This document shows, in pieces, positions 1 through 8,561 of a stretch of 38,132 nucleotides of DNA. The DNA lies in contig DAOTWG010000036.1 of assembly GCA_034436015.1 (NCBI GenBank), forward strand, positions 1 through 38,132. Direction: 5' to 3'. Source of the DNA: DAOTVX01 sp034436015 (GTDB lineage: Bacteria; Chloroflexota; Anaerolineae; Anaerolineales; Villigracilaceae). The position numbers were made by a program, and so were the translations under genes. The notes below the pieces were generated by a model. That model was given only the letters and a program-made list of their open reading frames with translations. It had not been told where the DNA came from and ran no database searches. Position 1 is the stretch's first letter, and each line of letters opens with the position of its first letter.

Positions 1-2
1 CA

Positions 3-602
3 GCGCTGGAGGCGCTGGCCGGCGCGCTCCTGCACGGCGACGAGGACCTGCGACGCGCCGCCGCCGAGGCTCTGGCAAATCATCCGACGGAAGGACACGC
101 CATGCTGAAGGAAGGCGCAGCATTAAAGGAAGACTTGATGGTGCGCCGCGCCGTAGCCTTCGGCCTGGGTCGAGTCCACGCGCCCTGGGCCGATGAGTTG
201 CTCACACAATTGCTGGCCGATGATCAGTGGGTGGTGCGCACGGCGGCCGCAGACATTCTGGAACGTCGCGAACAACCTAGCCCCTACATCCCGCGCCGGC
301 TCCCCCTGCCTTCCGAATCGCCCTGGTTGATCGCCTACGCTAGCAAACAGGGATTGGGCGTCTCGCCCGATAAGCCACCGGTGGACCTCCTCTTGCAGGC
401 GCTCAACAGCGGCGAAGAGGAGGAACGTCTGGCCGCCCTTACTTACTTGCGCGCCTATCCATCCGAGGGCGTTTTCGCCGCGCTCTATCACGCCATGTAC
501 GGCGGCGATCCTGTGCTACGCGAGGCGGTTTTCCAGACGTTCTGGGAGATGGCCGCGCGCGGCATCGCTGTTCCCGACCCCCACCAATTCGGCGTCGGGT
601 GA
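3..602 (+). CDS. HEAT-repeat protein, C-terminal part (5' end outside window)
   Basis: The reading frame is open from the first full codon at position 3 and stops with TGA at 600-602, so the start lies upstream of the window. The 199 visible residues consist of repeated amphipathic helix pairs rich in Ala, Leu and Arg, for example the blocks around 'DEDLRRAAAEALANHP' and 'DLMVRRAVAFGLGRVH'. This is the pattern of HEAT/PBS-lyase-type repeats, which usually act as protein-binding scaffolds. A Pro-rich stretch (about residues 80-110) interrupts the repeats. No catalytic motif is visible, so the partner and function cannot be named. It converges on the PIG-L gene, with a hairpin between them. Confidence 0.72.
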   Translation, partial: ALEALAGALLHGDEDLRRAAAEALANHPTEGHAMLKEGAALKEDLMVRRAVAFGLGRVHAPWADELLTQLLADDQWVVRTAAADILERREQPSPYIPRRLPLPSESPWLIAYASKQGLGVSPDKPPVDLLLQALNSGEEEERLAALTYLRAYPSEGVFAALYHAMYGGDPVLREAVFQTFWEMAARGIAVPDPHQFGVG

Positions 603-652
603 GACGCGGCTTGAGGAGCGCCACAAGAACACCGGCAGAGGGAAGGCCACAA

Positions 653-682
653 AAAGCGGACGACCTACCAGTCGCCCGCTTT
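653..682. terminator. Bidirectional rho-independent terminator
   Basis: A near-perfect 12-bp stem runs 653-664 with 671-682 (one A-C mismatch) and has a 6-nt loop. An A-tract lies on its left side and a T-rich tract (ttctttaa) on its right, so it can serve both converging transcripts: the HEAT-repeat gene on plus and the ROK/PIG-L operon on minus. Confidence 0.75.
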
Positions 683-723
683 CTTTAACAACACTGCACA
701 CCGCGTTTCTCGTCGCCTTGCCT

Positions 724-1575
724 TTACCCCCCGAACTTCGCCAGCCGATTCTGCACATCTTGGACAAAGCGGTCTAGAAATTGTTGGATATACGCGCTGA
801 CCGAAAGGGTATCCTCCTCGATGAGCGGGGTGAGGTCCATGCCGTAAATCAGGCCTAAGCTGGTATCGGTACCGTGGGAGGCAAAATAGGTAGCGTTAGC
901 GCGTCGGCGCCCCAGCGACGCCAGATCATAGCGTTTGCCGCCACAAATTTGCGAGTCAAAGACGCCGAGCAAGGCCGCCTGCAGATTCTCGTGCGTCGAG
1001 CAGTCAAAGGGCACTTTGTCTTCATCCACCAGCCAATCCAAGTCGCGCCAGACCTCGCACCCGTAAAGGTGCTTCGGGCGCGTCTCTTGAGGCAAACGCC
1101 GAATGGCCTCGATGAGCCGTAGCGCGACGCTCACATGCGTATCATGCTTGTCGGCCAGGTTGTGGGTGTACACAAACTCGGGACGCGCGGCCAGTAGAAT
1201 GGCTTCCAGGTCCTGAACGGGTTGTTTGTTGCTCGCGTCCTTGACGGCCTTGCTTGGATAGTCCAGGATGATCTGCGCAGCATACTCGCCGATGACAGCC
1301 GCCTTCTTCTGCTCTTTGAAGCGAACCAGGCGCATATCCTCATCCGTGTAATCACGATAGAGATCATCGCGCGGCGAGCCGCGGCCATCGGTCACAACCA
1401 CGCCGGTGAACCATTTGTCGGTTCGTTGAAAGCATTCCAGTATCGGCGCGGCAGCCATGATTTCGAGATCGTCCTGATGGGCTGCCACGGCCAGGTGCGT
1501 CGTGCGCGCTAGGGCCTGATCGAGGGGCAGGCCATCCGGCACGAACCACTCCGCGGTAGGTAGATTGAACTTCAT
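724..1575 (-). CDS. PIG-L/LmbE-family zinc deacetylase
   Basis: This 283-residue protein belongs to the PIG-L (LmbE-like) family, whose members hydrolyse N-acetyl groups on GlcNAc-containing substrates with a single metal ion. Visible signatures are A-H33-Q-D-D36 (the family's PHxDD motif) and the second metal motif around H138-x3-D142-x-H144-D-x-H147. The ATG overlaps the TGA of the upstream ROK-like gene (ATGA at 1572-1575), so the two are translationally coupled. Length and motifs fit the family; the substrate is not determined. Pairing with a ROK-like kinase suggests handling of an N-acetylated amino sugar or glycoconjugate (inference). Confidence 0.85.
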   Translation of the reverse strand: MKFNLPTAEWFVPDGLPLDQALARTTHLAVAAHQDDLEIMAAAPILECFQRTDKWFTGVVVTDGRGSPRDDLYRDYTDEDMRLVRFKEQKKAAVIGEYAAQIILDYPSKAVKDASNKQPVQDLEAILLAARPEFVYTHNLADKHDTHVSVALRLIEAIRRLPQETRPKHLYGCEVWRDLDWLVDEDKVPFDCSTHENLQAALLGVFDSQICGGKRYDLASLGRRRANATYFASHGTDTSLGLIYGMDLTPLIEEDTLSVSAYIQQFLDRFVQDVQNRLAKFGG

Positions 1576-2984
1576 TGTCCTTCCTCCTTCTTCGGCAGGA
1601 TGGGCAAACTTGCCGCCGCGATGGATTGTCCCACGCGCCGGCTTTTCTCATCGGGCAGTTGAATATGGAGATGCGCCAACTCCGGGAATTCGTTGCGTAG
1701 CACTTCGTTGGCGCCATCGAGGATCAACTGACCGCCGCGCCCCGAAGTACAACGACCCAAGATGAGTACATGCTTGATGTCATAAAAAGCCGCATAGTGT
1801 GCAATGCCATACCCCAGATAGTAGCCCATGGACTGCCAGATTTTGATTGCGCCCTCATGGCCGGCTTCCAGCTTCTCCTGCACGAATTTAAGTTTTTCGG
1901 CATCGGCGATGTCGGTCGGAATTTCGATGCCGGCCTTAGGTGCTAAGCGAAAGACGCACTGCTGGGAAAAGTACTGTGAGCCAACCCCGCGATCGCCCGA
2001 CCACTCGTCCACCGCGGCCTGCGGTTGATAATCCACCGGAGCGAAGGCCAGTTCGCTCAGCCAGGTCATGATATGGCCTTCCATGTTTACATAACCGGCG
2101 GCTTCGCTGGAACCCATGGCCACCCCAAGGATACCGTTATCCTCCAGCGACATCGAGCCGGCCAGCGCAGTAACGTCGCCGTCGTTGATGATCTCAAGCG
2201 GCACGCCCATCTCGTCGCGAATGCGCAGGAACAGGTTGCGCACCTTGTGGTACTCCTCCTTTGGCACGGCGCGGAAGAGGGAGGCAACCATCGGACGATT
2301 GTTGATGTAAATTCCCGCCGAACTGCCGCCGATGGCATCCAGGCGTGGCATATTCGAGGCAGCTGTCTTGATAGCGGTCACGATCTCGCGGTAATGGTAT
2401 TCGGGATCGCTATATTTTCGCGGCTCCCAGATGACCTCCTCGCTGTAGACCGGCAGGCCGTCAATCACAGCCGAGACTTTGCGGTCCGACGCGCCCAGGT
2501 CGAAACCGACGCGACAGCCCTCCAGATGCCTGCCCAGGCACTTGCCGCTTTCGTTCGCCGGCGGAACCTCTTCCGGCTGGCAATGGACTACCGTAAAGGT
2601 GCGCTCATACACCTCTTCCCCCATGAAATGATAATCGAACTTGCGTTCCCCTTGGGGGGAATAGCATTTTTGGATGTATTCTGCTACGCTCTTTGGCCCG
2701 CCGATATAGACTTTCCAGCCGCCGCGTTGCCAGAGCAGGAACTTCACCAGCCGCTCCGCATACCTCAAGTTCGCGGCTGCCTGCGGATGTCCTTCGGGGA
2801 AGAGGCGAGTCTCGAAGCGCGAAATTTCGCCATCGCTGCGTTCGAGCGCCAGAATCAACGGGATGCCGCCGCCCGCCTCGGTCACCTGCTTCTGGAACAA
2901 CCGATTCGCCAAGGCAGCCGGCCGAAAATCCTCATCGAGCGGAGGGACAAAGCGCGGTTTGACAAGTACAAGCCCTTCCTTCAT
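1572..2984 (-). CDS. ROK-family (sugar kinase-like) protein with long N-terminal extension
   Basis: The ROK/actin-fold part begins near residue 160 with the phosphate-binding motif F-D-L-G-A-S-D-R-K. It continues with 'INDGDVTALAG', which carries the family's conserved Asp region, and glycine-rich segments such as 'GVAMGSSEAAG'. About 160 residues precede this core, whereas a typical ROK kinase is about 300 residues in total; I do not recognise that extension. I do not see the canonical CxCGxxGC zinc motif or a clear ExGH motif, so catalytic activity is not assured. Two in-frame ATGs exist at 2993 and 2984. The purine-rich AGAAAGGA abuts the first but sits about 8 nt before the second, so I chose 2984 (470 residues). 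It is the first gene of an operon with the PIG-L deacetylase. Confidence 0.75.
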   Translation of the reverse strand: MKEGLVLVKPRFVPPLDEDFRPAALANRLFQKQVTEAGGGIPLILALERSDGEISRFETRLFPEGHPQAAANLRYAERLVKFLLWQRGGWKVYIGGPKSVAEYIQKCYSPQGERKFDYHFMGEEVYERTFTVVHCQPEEVPPANESGKCLGRHLEGCRVGFDLGASDRKVSAVIDGLPVYSEEVIWEPRKYSDPEYHYREIVTAIKTAASNMPRLDAIGGSSAGIYINNRPMVASLFRAVPKEEYHKVRNLFLRIRDEMGVPLEIINDGDVTALAGSMSLEDNGILGVAMGSSEAAGYVNMEGHIMTWLSELAFAPVDYQPQAAVDEWSGDRGVGSQYFSQQCVFRLAPKAGIEIPTDIADAEKLKFVQEKLEAGHEGAIKIWQSMGYYLGYGIAHYAAFYDIKHVLILGRCTSGRGGQLILDGANEVLRNEFPELAHLHIQLPDEKSRRVGQSIAAASLPILPKKEEGQ

Positions 2985-3031
2985 GCAAGTCATCCTTTCT
3001 GTCGAAAAACTCTGGCAAAAAAATCCGTGCT

Positions 3032-3060
3032 ATGATAGCGGCGAGAGAAACCTTTGTCAA
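3032..3060 (-). promoter_or_regulatory. Sigma-70-type promoter of the ROK/PIG-L operon
   Basis: On the minus strand a perfect TTGACA (3055-3060) is followed by a 17-nt spacer and TATCAT (3032-3037). The start codon is about 45 nt downstream. The roughly 310-nt gap between this operon and the HIT gene (2985-3294) holds this promoter, the weaker divergent one for the HIT gene, and nothing else I can support. Confidence 0.8.
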
Positions 3061-3258
3061 GCGCGATTCTTGCGCGAAAATAGATCAAGTGTTCGCGCCA
3101 TCGCGCCCTTGCCGGCGAAACCTCACCTTCGGCACGCGTCCGCAGTCCCAGACGAGAGCGAATTGCGAAAGTGATTTTGCGAAACAAGCGACGGCGCGAA
3201 ATCACGAGACTCGACCGGTTGACCTGCGCGCAGCAACCCGCTTTTTCATCCTCTAACC

Positions 3259-3287
3259 CTGCAAAGAACGGCAGATTGCGGTAGAAT
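3259..3287 (+). promoter_or_regulatory. Probable promoter of the HIT gene, leaderless
   Basis: The -10 box TAGAAT (3282-3287) lies only 7 nt before the ATG at 3295, with a weak -35 (CTGCAA, 3259-3264) at 17-nt spacing. Transcription would begin at or next to the A of the start codon, and no Shine-Dalgarno sequence is visible. The -35 match is poor (3 of 6). Confidence 0.5.
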
Positions 3288-3294
3288 TGACCCT

Positions 3295-3771
3295 ATGAAA
3301 CGTCTCTGGTCACCATGGCGCGTCAAGTACTTTCAGCTTGCCCAAAGGGGGTGTGTGTTGTGCCGTGTACGGGACGAGGACGCCGATTGCGATAATTTGC
3401 TTCTCGCGCGCGGGCAACACGCTTTCGTCATGCTTAATCGCTTCCCCTACACAAGCGGGCACCTGATGGTAGTCACTAACGTTCATCAGCCCTCCCTGGA
3501 GATGCTCGACGCGACCGTTCGCGCCGAGATGATGGAGTTAGCCACACGAGCCATCCAGGTCTTGCGTCAGGTATACCGACCCGATGGATTCAATGTCGGG
3601 CTCAATATTGGCGAGGCCGCTGGCGCGGGAATCGCGGAGCACGTTCACCTACACATCGTGCCGCGCTGGAACGGCGACACGAACTTCATGTCCACCTTGG
3701 CCGAGACGCGCGTCCTGCCCGAGGCGCTGGAGGAGACCTGCCGTCGCCTGCGCGCCGCCTGGGCGGCCTGA
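3295..3771 (+). CDS. HIT-family hydrolase/nucleotidyltransferase (Ap4A phosphorylase-like)
   Basis: This 158-residue protein carries the histidine triad H116-V-H118-L-H120 followed by 'IVPRWNGDTNF', a context typical of the Ap4A phosphorylase/HIT hydrolase subgroup. The central His of the triad is the nucleophile that forms the nucleotidyl intermediate. Cys20 and Cys23 (CVLC) plus histidines suggest a structural zinc site, as in many bacterial HIT proteins. The likely role is cleavage of dinucleoside polyphosphates or nucleotide-amine adducts in the cytoplasm; the exact substrate cannot be read from sequence. The stop codon is one nucleotide from the stop of the converging tmk gene. Confidence 0.88.
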   Translation: MKRLWSPWRVKYFQLAQRGCVLCRVRDEDADCDNLLLARGQHAFVMLNRFPYTSGHLMVVTNVHQPSLEMLDATVRAEMMELATRAIQVLRQVYRPDGFNVGLNIGEAAGAGIAEHVHLHIVPRWNGDTNFMSTLAETRVLPEALEETCRRLRAAWAA

Positions 3772-3772
3772 T

Positions 3773-4417
3773 TTATCCTCCACAGTCGGCTACGCGAGGA
3801 GGGTGAGGAAGGCGTTGGCGTAATGTCTCCCGTAACGTTCGTTGCACATCGTCCCAGGGTCGAGAAGCGTCAACCACCACCCAACGTTGCGGCTCCAGGC
3901 GCGCCAGTTCTAAATAACCGGCGCGCACACGTTGATGGAAGGCGATCGCGAAGGCATCGAGCCGATTCCACTCCGCAGCGTGTTGTTGCTTACGCTTTAA
4001 TCCCGTTTCCACATCCACATCGAGCAAGAAAGTCAGGTCCGGCGTCAAACCGCCGGTTGCGTATTGAATGAGGGCGCGCACCTGGGCAAGATCCTGTTGA
4101 TGACCGTACCCCTGATAGGCAAGCGTAGAATCGGCGTAGCGGTCGCAGAGAACGATCCACCCCTCTGCCAGCGTCGGTCGGATTACCTGTTCCACAAGCT
4201 GTGCCCGCGCGGCCTGGTAGAGGAGAGTCTCGGCACGAGGATGCATCTCGCGATTCTGCAGACTATGCAACACCGCGCGGATTTGCTCACCGATGGGCGT
4301 CCCGCCTGGTTCCCGGCTGGTCATCACACGATATCCCCGCGCCGTCAGCCAGTCCGCCAGAGGGGCAAGGTGCGAGGTCTTGCCGGAGCCCTCGGGACCC
4401 TCCAGAGTGATGAACAT
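3773..4417 (-). CDS. tmk: Thymidylate kinase
   Basis: This 214-residue P-loop kinase phosphorylates dTMP to dTDP in dTTP synthesis. Visible motifs are the P-loop GPEGSGKT (residues 7-14), the 'SREPGGTPIGE' segment that binds the substrate, and the D92-R93-Y94 motif followed by 'ADSTLAYQGYG'. 'TGGLTPDLTFLLDV' follows, with a basic lid region (KRKQQ). Length is normal for the family. It is transcribed divergently from the HtrA-type protease and ends 1 nt from the convergent HIT gene. The Shine-Dalgarno signal (GGGAGC) is modest. Confidence 0.95.
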   Translation of the reverse strand: MFITLEGPEGSGKTSHLAPLADWLTARGYRVMTSREPGGTPIGEQIRAVLHSLQNREMHPRAETLLYQAARAQLVEQVIRPTLAEGWIVLCDRYADSTLAYQGYGHQQDLAQVRALIQYATGGLTPDLTFLLDVDVETGLKRKQQHAAEWNRLDAFAIAFHQRVRAGYLELARLEPQRWVVVDASRPWDDVQRTLRETLRQRLPHPPRVADCGG

Positions 4418-4482
4418 GGTTGCTCCCGATTGTTCTTATCTGATTCTTATACGCCTTTCACGCTTTGCTTATTTTCGGCGGC

Positions 4483-4488
4483 TATAAT
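4483..4488 (+). promoter_or_regulatory. -10 element for the HtrA-type protease gene
   Basis: A perfect TATAAT lies 33 nt before the chosen GTG start at 4522. No convincing -35 is present at 16-18 nt upstream. An in-frame ATG at 4465 would lie upstream of this promoter, which argues against it as the start. Confidence 0.55.
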
Positions 4489-4521
4489 GATTCGCGCAGT
4501 TGCGATGAGGAGGCGTGGACA

Positions 4522-5679
4522 GTGTCTGCGCGAAGAGTGTTCTATGTGATTTTCGTCATCCTGATCGCGGCCTGCGCCGGCCTGGCCGGCGCGCTGGCAG
4601 GGGGGAGCGCCGTCTATCGCGCGCTGCGCACAGGAACGCCCATCGTAAGCGCGCAAACGACGCCCTCCGTTCCCAATGATACCATCACTCCGCCATCATC
4701 GACCGTCCTTCTCCATACAACCGACTATCAAACCACGGTAACCGAAGCCGTGCAGAAGATCAGCTCGGCGGTGGTAACCATCGTCGGCACCATTCCAGGG
4801 CAGATGACAGTTTTCGGCTACACAGGCGATCAAACCGTCAGCGGCAGCGGTTTTTTCATTTCTGAACAAGGGCATGTGGTGACCAACAATCACGTTGTCG
4901 AAGGAACCAGCGAAGTCAGCGTCATTCTTTCGGACGGTACGCAGGAGCAGGCCCAGATCGTAGGCAGGGACGTCTACTCGGATATTGCCGTCCTGAAAGT
5001 AGAAGGCAAAGTGCCGGCTGTCGCCGTCCTGGGAAACGCCGATGCACTCCAGCCGGGGGAGACGGTCATTGCCATCGGTTCGCCGCTGGGGTATTTCCAG
5101 AACACGGTCACGGTGGGTGTAGTGAGCGCGCTAGGACGCTCGGTAGACAGCGGTCGAGGGTACATGATCGAGAATCTGATTCAAACCGATGCCGCGATCA
5201 ACCATGGCAATTCAGGCGGGCCGCTGATCAACCTGGCCGGCGAGGTGGTCGGCGTCAACACGCTGGTTGTGCGTAGCACGTCCAGCGGCGATGTAGCCGA
5301 AGGGTTGGGCTTTGCCATCCCCATCAACACCGCGCAAGCCGTAGCGCGACAAATCGTGGAAAAAGGGTACTTCGCCCGCCCCTTCCTCGGCGTGAGTTAC
5401 CAGTTGATCACCCCTTCCATCGCGGCGGCGTACAACCTACCCGTCGAGTGGGGCGCCTACGTAACGCGCGTGGTCGAGCGTAGTCCGGCCAGCCAGGCTG
5501 GCCTGCGTCCTGATGACATCATCGTGCGCGTCGGCAATGTGGCCATTGACGCCCAGCACTCCTTCATCAACGCCCTTTTCGCCTATCAGCCGGGCGATCG
5601 TGTGACGATTGAATACCTCCGCCGTGGCAAACGCCACGAGACGCAGGTGACGTTGGGCGAGGCCTCTCCGCCTCGTTAA
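4522..5679 (+). CDS. HtrA/DegP-type serine protease with one PDZ domain
   Basis: This protease (385 residues from the GTG) has an N-terminal transmembrane segment (about residues 6-30), a low-complexity linker, a trypsin-like domain and one PDZ domain (about 290-380). The catalytic triad is visible as H124 (TNNHVV), D154 (YSDIAVLKV) and S231 (HGNSGGPL). It should act outside the membrane, degrading or refolding damaged envelope proteins. The GTG is chosen because GGAGG (4509-4513) sits 8 nt upstream, giving V-S-A-R-R before the hydrophobic anchor; the longer ATG start at 4465 lies before the -10 box. It converges with the alkyltransferase gene 13 nt downstream. Confidence 0.93.
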   Translation: MSARRVFYVIFVILIAACAGLAGALAGGSAVYRALRTGTPIVSAQTTPSVPNDTITPPSSTVLLHTTDYQTTVTEAVQKISSAVVTIVGTIPGQMTVFGYTGDQTVSGSGFFISEQGHVVTNNHVVEGTSEVSVILSDGTQEQAQIVGRDVYSDIAVLKVEGKVPAVAVLGNADALQPGETVIAIGSPLGYFQNTVTVGVVSALGRSVDSGRGYMIENLIQTDAAINHGNSGGPLINLAGEVVGVNTLVVRSTSSGDVAEGLGFAIPINTAQAVARQIVEKGYFARPFLGVSYQLITPSIAAAYNLPVEWGAYVTRVVERSPASQAGLRPDDIIVRVGNVAIDAQHSFINALFAYQPGDRVTIEYLRRGKRHETQVTLGEASPPR

Positions 5680-5692
5680 AGCCTTTCGGGCG

Positions 5693-6214
5693 TTAGGCCA
5701 TCAACGCCCCTTCCAGCTTGAGCAACCATTCCTTTGTCTTCAGTCCATCCGCCATGCTATACCCGTGCAATTTCCCATCCCGTCCTATCACGCGATGGCA
5801 AGGGATGATGAGCGGCAAAGGGTTGCGCGCCTCGGCGCGGCCCACGGCGCGTGCAGCGCCAGGACGGCCGATCGCGGCGGCCAGGTCGCTATACGTTCGC
5901 GTTTGTCCGTAAGGGATCGCCGCGGTCGCTTGTAAGACCGCGCGCTGAAAGGGAGGCAAGAGATTCCAGTCAATCGGCACATCGAAGACTCGGCGCTTAC
6001 CTTCCAGATACTCACAGACCTGCGCGGCCGCTCGACGCAGAATCTCGCCATCCTGTTCCACAGGGCGTTTGTATCGGCGCCGCACCATTGCCGCGAACTG
6101 CTCGCCATCCAACCGTACAGCCAGCGCAACGAGACCGTATTCCGAGGCCGCCAGCCGCAGCACACCCAACCGCGTCTCCACATGTGAACTTATCCGAATA
6201 GGCGTTCTGTCCAT
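5693..6214 (-). CDS. ogt: Methylated-DNA--protein-cysteine methyltransferase (O6-alkylguanine-DNA alkyltransferase)
   Basis: This suicidal repair protein transfers alkyl groups from O6-alkylguanine to its own cysteine. The active site is P-C139-H-R-V, preceded by 'RAVGRAEARNPL', which contains the arginine finger and the Asn hinge of the DNA-binding domain; 'PYGQTRTYSDLA' is the usual helix-turn-helix region. I chose the ATG at 6214 (173 residues, the normal family length) because GAGG lies 5 nt upstream and homology-like sequence starts there. The same frame stays open to about 6400, but that stretch is Cys/Arg-rich, non-family-like and runs past a candidate -10. Confidence 0.92.
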   Translation of the reverse strand: MDRTPIRISSHVETRLGVLRLAASEYGLVALAVRLDGEQFAAMVRRRYKRPVEQDGEILRRAAAQVCEYLEGKRRVFDVPIDWNLLPPFQRAVLQATAAIPYGQTRTYSDLAAAIGRPGAARAVGRAEARNPLPLIIPCHRVIGRDGKLHGYSMADGLKTKEWLLKLEGALMA

Positions 6215-6336
6215 TCCTACCTCGCACAAAGGGCATGCACATGCAACTCGCCAGAAACGTGCGTCGCACATCCAGCTCGGCTGATTTCTGGCAAGATAGG
6301 CCACTTGCCCCTTGCTCCTTACCTTCTCGTTGGAGT

Positions 6337-6342
6337 ATTGTA
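6337..6342 (-). promoter_or_regulatory. Candidate -10 element for ogt
   Basis: TACAAT on the minus strand lies about 122 nt before the ogt start codon. The -35 position (CTGTGC) is poor, so this is tentative and implies a leader of about 115 nt. Confidence 0.3.
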
Positions 6343-6394
6343 GCACATCTGCCCGACCGGCACAGCCCGTCCCACGCGTTTCGTCAGTCTGTGC

Positions 6395-6400
6395 TATCAT
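6395..6400 (+). promoter_or_regulatory. Candidate -10 element for the 6446-12318 operon
   Basis: TATCAT lies 45 nt before the ATG at 6446. No good -35 hexamer is visible, so an extended or activator-dependent promoter would be needed. The site is the only -10-like box in the short gap after the divergent ogt promoter region. Confidence 0.35.
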
Positions 6401-6445
6401 TTAAACCGTCCATCGTCTGCCGACTACCATCCGGAGTAATCGCTT

Positions 6446-7234
6446 ATGTCGTTCTTTAATCCGCTCGAACCACCATCGGAAGAGCAGAAGGAAGAATCCG
6501 GCGCACGAGAACGCCGACCGGCGCCCCCCGCGCGCCTGACAACTCGTCTTAGGGAGAAAGTCACCGGCGCGGCCCGAACGGTCAGGCCGACTCGCACGGC
6601 GCGGGAACGGAAGCCGCTGCGGGCGCCTGCCTTCCGTCTGCCATCCCTGCCCGCCATCACCCTGCCAAAGGTTGCTCGCGCCGCGCTACCACGAGCCTTA
6701 TGGAACATTGTGATGGTGACATCGCTCATCGTCAACGTGGTCCTTCTGACCACCCTGCTGCTCTTAAGCCGTTTCTCCTTCTACGCCAGAGAGACGATCA
6801 GCCGGCGCATCTTGTTCGAAGGACTATACGTTCCGTTTGGCAAACTCGATCAGGCGCATATTCGCGCCACGATCCCTATCACACAAGAGGTGCACATCAC
6901 GCTGCCGGTTCGGCAGACAACGGTTGTCACCTTAACCGAAAACACGCTCATTCGCAACGCGCGGGTAAGCATCCTGAGCACTCCGGCCGACATCACCTTG
7001 CCGGCCGGCGCACGGCTCCCCATCGAGCTGGACATGGTGATTGAGGCGACCGTGCCCATTTCCATGACCGTGCCGGTGGACATCCCACTTTCGGAAACGG
7101 AACTGCATGAGCCACTCACCGACTTGCAGCGCACCTTCCGGCCTCTCATTGCTCTGCTTTACCCGCAGGATTGGTCACAGTCGGGTGTCTGTCGAGTCTG
7201 GCGCGGCCTATGTGAATGGTGGTTCTATCCATGA
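6446..7234 (+). CDS. Unknown single-pass membrane protein, first gene of M16/acc operon
   Basis: I do not recognise this 262-residue protein. Its first 80 residues are Pro/Arg/Glu-rich and strongly basic, presumably cytoplasmic and disordered. One hydrophobic segment follows (about 87-108, 'IVMVTSLIVNVVLLTTLLLL'). The remainder is rich in Thr, Val and Ile in alternating patterns, suggesting a beta-rich domain outside the membrane. Two cysteines (249 and 256) near the C-terminus could form a disulfide there. GGAG (6433-6436) precedes the ATG by 9 nt. Its TGA overlaps the ATG of the first M16 peptidase (ATGA at 7231-7234), so it is co-translated with the peptidases and may anchor or assist them (inference). 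Confidence 0.7.
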   Translation: MSFFNPLEPPSEEQKEESGARERRPAPPARLTTRLREKVTGAARTVRPTRTARERKPLRAPAFRLPSLPAITLPKVARAALPRALWNIVMVTSLIVNVVLLTTLLLLSRFSFYARETISRRILFEGLYVPFGKLDQAHIRATIPITQEVHITLPVRQTTVVTLTENTLIRNARVSILSTPADITLPAGARLPIELDMVIEATVPISMTVPVDIPLSETELHEPLTDLQRTFRPLIALLYPQDWSQSGVCRVWRGLCEWWFYP

Positions 7235-8547
7235 CCTCCGTATGCCTTGCCCCCCCCTCCTCGCCTGAGGAAAGCAATTCCATCGTGCGAACTACCCTGC
7301 CGAATGGCTTGCAGGTGAACCTCAAGGAAATTCACACCGCGCCGTTGGTCAGTTTCTGGATTTGGTATCGCGTGGGCTCCAAAGACGAGCCGAGCGGTCG
7401 TACCGGAGCATCGCACTGGGTCGAACACATGCAATTCAAGGGAACGCCCAAGTTCCCAGCCAGTATGCTCGACAAAGCCATCTCGCGCGATGGCGGCTAC
7501 TGGAACGCGATGACCTATCTGGACTGGACAACTTACTTCGAGACTCTGCCAGCGGATAAGATAGACCTGGCGCTGCAACTAGAAGCCGACCGCATGGTCA
7601 ACAGTTTATTCGAGGAAAAAGAGGTAGCCTCCGAGCGCACTGTGGTCATCTCAGAACGGGAAGGAAACGAAAACGAGCCTCTTTTCCTTCTGGGCGAGGC
7701 GGTTCAACAGGCCGCGTTCAGCGTCCATCCCTACCACCACGAGGTCATCGGCGACCTGACGGATTTGCAGACCATGCAGCGCGAGGACCTCTACCGTCAT
7801 TACCGCACGTATTACCTCCCCAACAACGCTGTCATTGCCGCGGCCGGCGCTTTCCAGGCAGAAGCCATGCTGCGCCGCATCGAAGAACTGTACGGGGAAC
7901 TGCTCCCCGGCTCACCTCCGCCGCGTCTGCGCCGCCCCGAACCACCGCCGCGCGGTGAACACCGCCTGACGGTCGAAGGCCCAGGCCAGACGACTTACCT
8001 TGAAATCGCCTATCGCGCCCCGGCCGGCAGCAACCCCGATTTCTTTCCCATGACGGTGCTGGACAGCCTGCTCTCCGGCCCAAGCAGTTTGAACTGGTTC
8101 GGCGGAGGCAATACATCCAACAAAACATCCCGCCTTTATCGCGCCCTGGTGGAGAAGGACCTGGCCGTCGCAATCCACGGAATCCTAGTCGCCACGCAAG
8201 ACCCTTTCCTCTACCGGACGGTGATCACCGTTCACCCCCAACGACGGGCGGAAGAGGCACTGGCAGCCTTCGACGATGAAATCACACGTCTGCAGGACGA
8301 GGTCGCCCCGCCAGAGGAGGTCGAGAGAGCCATCAAACAGGCACGCGCCCTGTTCGCCTATGGCGGCGAGAGCATCACCAACCAGGCCTTCTGGCTAGGC
8401 CACGCCGAAATGTTCGCCACCTATGACTGGTTCCTGAATTATCTGAACAACCTGAGCGCCGTAACACCACAGGAAGTACAACGGGCAGCGCAACAGTACC
8501 TGCGCCCACAAGCTCGCGTCGTCGGTGTGTACTTGCCAACAAGTTGA
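7231..8547 (+). CDS. M16-family zinc metallopeptidase, catalytic subunit
   Basis: This 438-residue protein has the inverted zinc motif H62-W-V-E65-H66 and the distal metal ligand E142 (in 'ISEREGNENEP'), 77 residues after Glu65 as expected for M16B peptidases. These enzymes cleave short or unfolded peptides inside a clamshell chamber made of two halves. No signal peptide is visible, so it may be cytoplasmic. The ATG at 7231 overlaps the TGA of the preceding membrane-protein gene; an in-frame start at 7216 lacks a better ribosome site. The partner half is encoded immediately downstream. Confidence 0.92.
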   Translation: MTSVCLAPPSSPEESNSIVRTTLPNGLQVNLKEIHTAPLVSFWIWYRVGSKDEPSGRTGASHWVEHMQFKGTPKFPASMLDKAISRDGGYWNAMTYLDWTTYFETLPADKIDLALQLEADRMVNSLFEEKEVASERTVVISEREGNENEPLFLLGEAVQQAAFSVHPYHHEVIGDLTDLQTMQREDLYRHYRTYYLPNNAVIAAAGAFQAEAMLRRIEELYGELLPGSPPPRLRRPEPPPRGEHRLTVEGPGQTTYLEIAYRAPAGSNPDFFPMTVLDSLLSGPSSLNWFGGGNTSNKTSRLYRALVEKDLAVAIHGILVATQDPFLYRTVITVHPQRRAEEALAAFDDEITRLQDEVAPPEEVERAIKQARALFAYGGESITNQAFWLGHAEMFATYDWFLNYLNNLSAVTPQEVQRAAQQYLRPQARVVGVYLPTS

Positions 8548-8561
8548 TCCACGGTTTCCCT

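Noticed and set aside
2025..3035. Plus-strand open frame (336 codons) opposite the ROK-like gene
   Set aside because: The minus strand encodes a recognisable ROK-like core with promoter and ribosome site; the plus frame has His/Arg-rich, family-less sequence.
6215..6400. N-terminal extension of the ogt frame
   Set aside because: It adds 62 non-family residues to a protein that is already normal length from 6214, and it runs upstream past a candidate -10.
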